A DNA stretch of 64,000 nt. It comes from Haematococcus lacustris (lineage: Eukaryota; Chlorophyta; Chlorophyceae; Chlamydomonadales; Haematococcaceae). The stretch is from contig JASKMD010000020.1 of NCBI GenBank assembly GCA_030144725.1, positions 496,001 to 560,000 of the forward strand, in the 5' to 3' direction. Below are positions 59,573 through 64,000 of the stretch, in pieces; within the stretch, counting starts at the first letter, position 1; each line of letters begins with the position of its first letter. The translations under genes and the position numbers were made by a program. The notes below the pieces were generated by a model. That model did no database searches and was not told where the DNA came from. It was given only the letters and a program-made list of their open reading frames with translations.

Positions 59573-61605
59573 ATGTCGCGCAACATGAGCCTCCTCGCCC
59601 TGGTCTGCTTGCTGGCAGCTGCTGGTGAGTGCAAATATGCGCCCTGCCTGTCTTGTTCGCGTTTTGGAGCAGCTGCGCGGTTACTCGCTGCTGCGATAGC
59701 CCGTCAAAACTCGGCGGCGCCCTGACGTCGCTGCAAGCGCCGCGATAGACGAGGATCGCCAGGCCCCGTCGCGCTGCTCCGTCAGTGTCGCGACGATGCC
59801 GTGCTCAGCTGGTCCCGGCAGCCGCGGTGGCGATTTGAGGTTGCGCTCTCGTGTTCGTGATCATCGCATCGACCTGTGCCAATGCGCTGCGAGCCGCGAG
59901 AACATCGCGCTAGTTGATCTCTACGCATATTAAGACCGGCCGCAACGCACGCAGCAGTTTGTTGCTGCCTGCCTGCCTGCAGGACTGGCATCGGCGCAAG
60001 ACGTGCCACAGGAGTGCATGTCTGGAGCGATGTCCCTGCAATCCGCCTGCTCTTCCGAGCTGTCCAAAGCCTCAGCTACCCTGGGGGTCCCAGTAGTAAG
60101 TGGTTCCTCTCATCCTCATCCTCATCCTCGTCATCATTCCATGGCTGTCTCCGATTTGTGGTCCAATCTGATACTGCCGGCATGGCTGCACCACATGAAA
60201 ATGTGCACAAAGACTCCCCAAGAATAGGCCAATGGAGTGTGCACCAGTCAATGTTTGTCTTGCCATGTGTGCTGGCGTCCCAAGCCACTGGACGCAATCT
60301 CCAGTGCCATGAGGCATGCTGTGACACCAGTTGGGCGTGCTGCCTCCCTCCCTTCAGGCTCGCATGCTTCCATCCCAACCCGCACATCCATGTGCCCTAC
60401 TCCAGTGTTGTGTCCCTGCCGCCCTGCTGCCACCTTGCTGCCACCTTGCTGCCACCTTGCTGCCACCTTGCTGCCGCCTTGTTGCCACCTTTCTGCCACT
60501 TTGCTGTAACTTGCTGCCGCCTTGTGGCCACCTTGCTGCCGCCCTGCTGCCGAGCATCAGTAGCCCCAGCGGAGTGGTATGTCCCTGGCCTGCCTGCAGA
60601 CTGGCAACGACCCTGCTTCTCTGGGTCAGGCAGTTCAAAAGGCTACTGCCAGTGGCAAAAGCGACCAGGCCTTGGCTGAGTTCAAGCCCAGCTCGGGCTG
60701 CTGCAAGGCCGCCTGTGCCTTTGGTGCCGCGGTGAGGTGCTGCCACATGCCACTGACACCTGCTGGGCTGACGCTGCCTGCCCAACATAGCACTGAGTTC
60801 TTTGCTGCGTGTGCAGGGCTGCCTGTGCAAGCAGAGTGTGGTGGACATGACCAACTCGGTTATGAAAGTGGACTCCGGCATGGCCAAGCAATGTAAGTGG
60901 CTGCGCGGCAGGCACAATGTGAGCAAAGTGGTAGCAGCACATGTTGGGCTGTACAGGCTACCGCAGAATAGCAGCATTGGCTACACCCTCGGGCGAAACC
61001 TCCTGGCCTGAGTCTCCCTCGCATCCCCTCCGCAGCCTTCCCCCCTCAGCTTCTCTCAGCTTCCCTCCCTCAGTCTCCCCTCAGCCTGCTTGTGGGACGT
61101 TTTCTGTGCAGCCATCCTGTTGCCTTCATGAGCCTGTGGTGTGGCCTAGCAACCTGATGGCTGGTGAGGTGAGCGGTGTAGCTGTACCTAGGTGCGTAGC
61201 AATGGTCTCTGTGCTGCATGTGCGCAGTCATCAACGCCTTCGCCTTGAAGTGCGGCTTCCAGGAGGTCAGCCTGGCTGCTGGTGAGTAGGTACCACCCAT
61301 TCACCCCACCCACCCCCTAACAAGTTGAGCAAAACGGTTGGGAGGTGTCTAGTAGCTGCCAGCCCATGGCCCACAGTACTCCATGCAGAGGCAGGGCAGG
61401 AGCTTGCCCCTAGGCTGACCTTGGCTGCTGGGTCATTCCTGGCTGCTGGATCAACCCTGGCTGCTGGCCATTCGTAAGCAAGGGCTGAGCCAATGGGAGG
61501 CCTGAGTCGTGGCTTGAGGCCTGAGTCATGGCTTGGGGTCGTGCTCGTGATGCAGGCACCTGCAGTGGTGACAAGGCACCCGCTGGTTTCAAGTGTCCGA
61601 GCTGA
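59573..61605 (+). CDS. Secreted cysteine-rich protein A
   Basis: Six exons join without a phase error: 59573-59624, 59983-60095, 60600-60731, 60817-60892, 61228-61281 and 61556-61605, giving 158 residues. Donors are GTGAGT, GTAAGT, GTGAGG, GTAAGT and GTGAGT; acceptors are all CAG. Exon 1 is a signal peptide (MSRNMSLLALVCLLAAAG). The mature chain has ten cysteines: VPQEC, LQSAC, SGCCKAAC, GCLCKQ, ALKCGF, GTCSGD and KCPS-stop. Sequence and exon phases match gene B on the other strand (for example LQSACSSEL against LQSACSAEI, and CCKAACAF against CCNAACAF). No membrane segment beyond the signal, so secretion is likely. It superficially resembles eight-cysteine plant proteins; the real family is not recognised. 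The cleanest gene model of the window. Confidence 0.83.
60409..60942 (+). repeat. Right arm of the inverted duplication, with ccaccttgctg minisatellite
   Basis: Contains exons 3 and 4 of gene A and the intron-2 tandem repeat (gccaccttgct, 60420-60545). Its inverse is 58022-58562. Arms are about 535 bp, separated by about 1.85 kb. Confidence 0.85.
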
Positions 61606-62349
61606 GCTTGTGGAGTGTCCCATGATCTGGCGGGCATTGCTGATCATGTCCATGTATCGGTCGCGCCGTTGCGCCTTTCACAGTCTGCACCCAGACATTA
61701 TAGGCACAGTGCTGTCGTTGCTGTATGTGGCTGAATGCTGCACCGTCGCAATCCTAGGGCTATAGATGTAGGTTAGCCGCAGCAGTCCGCAGTCCCGTTG
61801 CGCAGGTTGTATCGTTGGCGTATTTATTTGCCGCTTTTTTGTCGCCGCGCCGGCACCCTTGCAAAGCAGATCGAAAACAAATGTTCCTCTCCTCCGCAAC
61901 CAGCAGGATCTCTCAGCAGTTGGCCCAAACGTGGGGACTGCCTCTATGCCAGCTCTCTCCCAGGCAGCCAGGCAGCCCGAGGCAGCTGAGCAGTCGAAAG
62001 CATTGGCAACCCCTGACCAACCTGACCTATTGTGGGGCAAGGGTTAGGCAGTTAAACCCACTAACCTCCAATAAGCAGGGGACCTGAACTGGGGATGAAC
62101 AGGAGGTCCTGACCCGTGATTAGCGGCACAATGATGTGTGCCGGGCACACTGTCGGTCATGTGATAGGGGGCCAACTCCAGCACACAGGGAAACGCAGGT
62201 ACATATGGGCTGTGTGACCTGATATCCGGTTATACTGTCCGGGCCATGTCCTGATCCCCTGGTCCCAGCCCCCCCTTCTAAAGGTGGGGTGACTAACAAT
62301 GGCATGAAATACATGCTCCAGGTACAGCTGTACCAGTGCCCAGAATATA
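61606..62349. other. No supported gene
   Basis: Downstream region of gene A. I see no frame with recognisable content and no clean repeat. Confidence 0.35.
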
Positions 62350-62645
62350 TCACTGTGACACAGGCTGCTGGGCCAGGGCCTTGGGTGCTTGGTCCCGCAG
62401 CTTCTTGTAGCTCTGGTGAAGGTACTCCCTGCCTAGGGCTGGTGCCCCTTGCTCGGCCTGACCACCTGCACTACTCCACTGGGCATTATGGGGCCTCCCC
62501 TGCCCGCTGGAGGTTGAGAGCTGAGTTGCAGTCTCTGTCCACCCATCTGGGGTGGCCTGGTCCAGCTTGGGGCGCCACATGAGGCACTGCACTGGCGCCT
62601 CAAACCGCTGGCTTCAGGCTGACCGCAGCAAGCGGTCCTCAACCT
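62350..62645 (-). pseudogene. TnpB/Fanzor-like RuvC-III tail, fourth copy, decayed
   Basis: One frame reads RWVDRDCNSALNLQRAGEAP, then a stop. Another frame continues GREYLHQSYKKLRDQAPKAL and ends AQQPVSQ-stop at 62350. The second part matches the G-K-E-Y-P-G-L-x-Y-K-R end of the copy at 7733. At least one frameshift and two stops, so it is dead. Confidence 0.5.
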
Positions 62646-62756
62646 GACACGCTCGGGGTTTGCAGCCAGCAGGCCTGGTGGGCTTGCTGCGCTTCAGCAA
62701 CTTCTTGCAGGGCTGGGCACGGTTCACATCTGAGCTGACCCGGCTGGTGTGGGACA

Positions 62757-62978
62757 GACACCTTGCCAGACCAACAACACTCATTCAACAAGGGACAACA
62801 TGTCGGCCTGTGGGTAATCTCACTCCGCTACTAGTTGTAGCATCCTCGGTCGCACCCTTGACGACTGCAAACCCCACGTCCGGTGGCACGTTCCGGGGGC
62901 AAACCCCCCGACCACTGGGCTCCTCATCAAAACTAACAGCTTTACGCTTACATGGCTACCAGCCCGTTGCACTAGCAA
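62757..62978 (+). repeat. Structured repeat R, copy 5
   Basis: The most regular hairpin: outer stem CCGGTGG/CCACTGG, inner stem CGGGGG/CCCCCG around a CAAAC-type loop. It begins near gccagaccaacaacactc and ends near ctaccagcccgttgc, about 110 bases from the TnpB-like relic. Confidence 0.75.
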
Positions 62979-63188
62979 ACACTAGTGAACTAGCTAGGAG
63001 CCCTAGAGTGAGCCATGGCTCTAGGGCTCGGGTAGTGATGGAGCTCCACGAGGAAGCTTCATTATTGCTGCAGGTTTATTCATCGCTGCTGCTTTTGGCG
63101 ATACCTGCAAGCACATAGGGCCACGACATATGCTTAGTGTGCGGGGCAAAGGTGTGTTGGACAACAAGTGCGGGGCTGTGTGCTAGGC

Positions 63189-63486
63189 TGTGTGCGGGGC
63201 AACAAGTGCTAAGTGCGGGGCAACAAGTGCTAAGTGCGGGGCAACAAGTGCTAAGTGCGGGGCAACAAGTGCTAAGTGCGGGGCAACAAGTGCTAAGTGC
63301 GGGGCAACAAGTGCTAAGTGCGGGGCAACAAGTGCTAAGTGCGGGGCAACAAGTGCTAAGTGCGGGGCAACAAGTGCTAAGTGCGGGGCAACAAGTGCTA
63401 AGTGCGGGGCAACAAGTGCTAAGTGCGGGGCAACAAGTGCTAAGTGCGGGGCAACAAGTGCTAAGTGCGGGGCAACAAGTGCTAAC
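63189..63486. repeat. 21-bp tandem array (gtgcggggcaacaagtgctaa), about 14 copies
   Basis: Nearly perfect copies with no variable spacers, so not a CRISPR array. 21 is a multiple of three and keeps frames open on both strands (C-G-A-T-S-A-K on the plus strand), but there is no other sign of a gene. Confidence 0.95.
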
Positions 63487-63627
63487 TGCGGGGCTAGGGC
63501 AAGGGTCTCACCTTTCAGAGAGGCCTGGCCGTTTGCCATTCTACGGGGCCGTGTACCATTGTTTACGAATTGCGCGGTCACGAATTAGCGCGTCGATCTG
63601 CGAACACAAGCACAAGCAATTGTTGCG

Positions 63628-63727
63628 GGGCTGCTGCTATAGTGCGGGGCTGCTGCTATAGTGCGGGGCTGCTGCTATAGTGCGGGGCTGCTGCTATAGT
63701 GCGGGGCTGCTGCTATAGTGCGGGGCT
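63628..63727. repeat. 19-bp tandem array (tgctgctatagtgcggggc), 5 copies
   Basis: Perfect or nearly perfect copies. It shares the word gtgcggggc with the 21-bp array 140 bases away, so both probably grew from the same seed. Confidence 0.9.
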
Positions 63728-63810
63728 TACCTTAACCCGCGGTGGCAGCTTGGGGCCCGAGCAGTAATCAGAGCAGGCCGCCACGCCTGCTCCAACTAAG
63801 ATGGCAATCT

Positions 63811-63985
63811 GTGGCAAACGGAGCCTTTTCATAGTGTCCGTTGTCACACTGTGCGCTGTCCTTTGACAGCCGTTGCATTTGCTGACGCGTCCTTAGCTGC
63901 TAGTTAGCTGCTGACAGTTGAGAACTGCAGGGGAGACCTCAGCGGAGTCATCAGCGGAGACAGCTTACAGTGCGGCGTAGCGGAG
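63811..63985 (-). mobile_element. LTR-like segment, inverted copy at the window edge
   Basis: Matches 50500-50706 and the inverse of 39453-39660 (ggcaaacggagccttttcat to gagacagcttacagtgcgg). The TATA position is degraded. Continuation beyond 64000 unknown. Confidence 0.6.
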
Positions 63986-64000
63986 CGAGACCATGCATTG

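Noticed and set aside
63189..63486. CRISPR array
   Set aside because: Units are contiguous and identical, with no variable spacers, in a eukaryotic context.

Overview
The window looks like nuclear DNA of a green alga. Genes are split by many short GT-AG introns (the ones I could phase are about 120-420 bases), GC is high, long minisatellites sit in introns, and transposon relics are everywhere. A plant-type cytochrome c oxidase subunit 5c and a plant-type multiple-C2-domain membrane protein point to the green lineage. Chlamydomonadales, of the Haematococcus kind, is my best guess, but that is inference. Nothing bacterial (operons, Shine-Dalgarno sites) is present. Exons below were joined by eye from splice sites and reading phase, not from transcripts.

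Layout. 1-2.6 kb: tail of a multi-pass membrane protein gene (minus). 2.6-8.3 kb: nested transposons. An identical-looking 4.25 kb block (4092-8343) recurs at 12516-16767. 8.48-9.69 kb: two compact host genes on the minus strand, COX5C and an unknown. 9.9-12.5 kb: a transposon end and a broken hAT transposase. 16.8-19.1 kb: a SAP-domain reading frame, possibly within another element. 19.06-19.64 kb: a small minus-strand gene. 21.1-43.9 kb: one very large minus-strand gene, an MCTP/FTIP-like protein with several C2 domains and the C-terminal PRT_C region. Its introns hold minisatellites, G-quadruplex-type arrays, a block of foreign TE-like sequence (29.6-32.7 kb) and an LTR-like insertion. 42.5-44.6 kb is duplicated at 51.3-53.5 kb, and each copy carries an inverted copy of the exon block at 28.8-29.3 kb. 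Between these copies lies a Russian-doll transposon: an outer TIR element (45447-50410) containing an inner TIR element of the same family (45995-49935), which contains the 3' half of a Ty3/gypsy chromodomain retrotransposon. 53.5-55 kb: TnpB/Fanzor-like tail and repeats. 55.7-61.6 kb: two divergently transcribed paralogous genes for secreted cysteine-rich proteins, both resolved exon by exon, with an inverted partial copy between them. 61.6-64 kb: another TnpB-like relic, a structured repeat, two tandem arrays and an LTR-like end.

Most interesting. First, a TIR transposon family with termini starting GGTCACCCC and 4-bp target duplications, shown three times (GGTA, TGGT, AGGG), two of them with the empty site visible in a relative. 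Second, four copies of a RuvC-III-like tail (motif DRDxN) resembling the C-terminus of TnpB/Fanzor nucleases. Third, a five-copy, about 220-bp repeat with a conserved nested hairpin that shows a compensatory base change, one copy directly beside such a tail. Fourth, the MCTP gene with its scattered exon copies.
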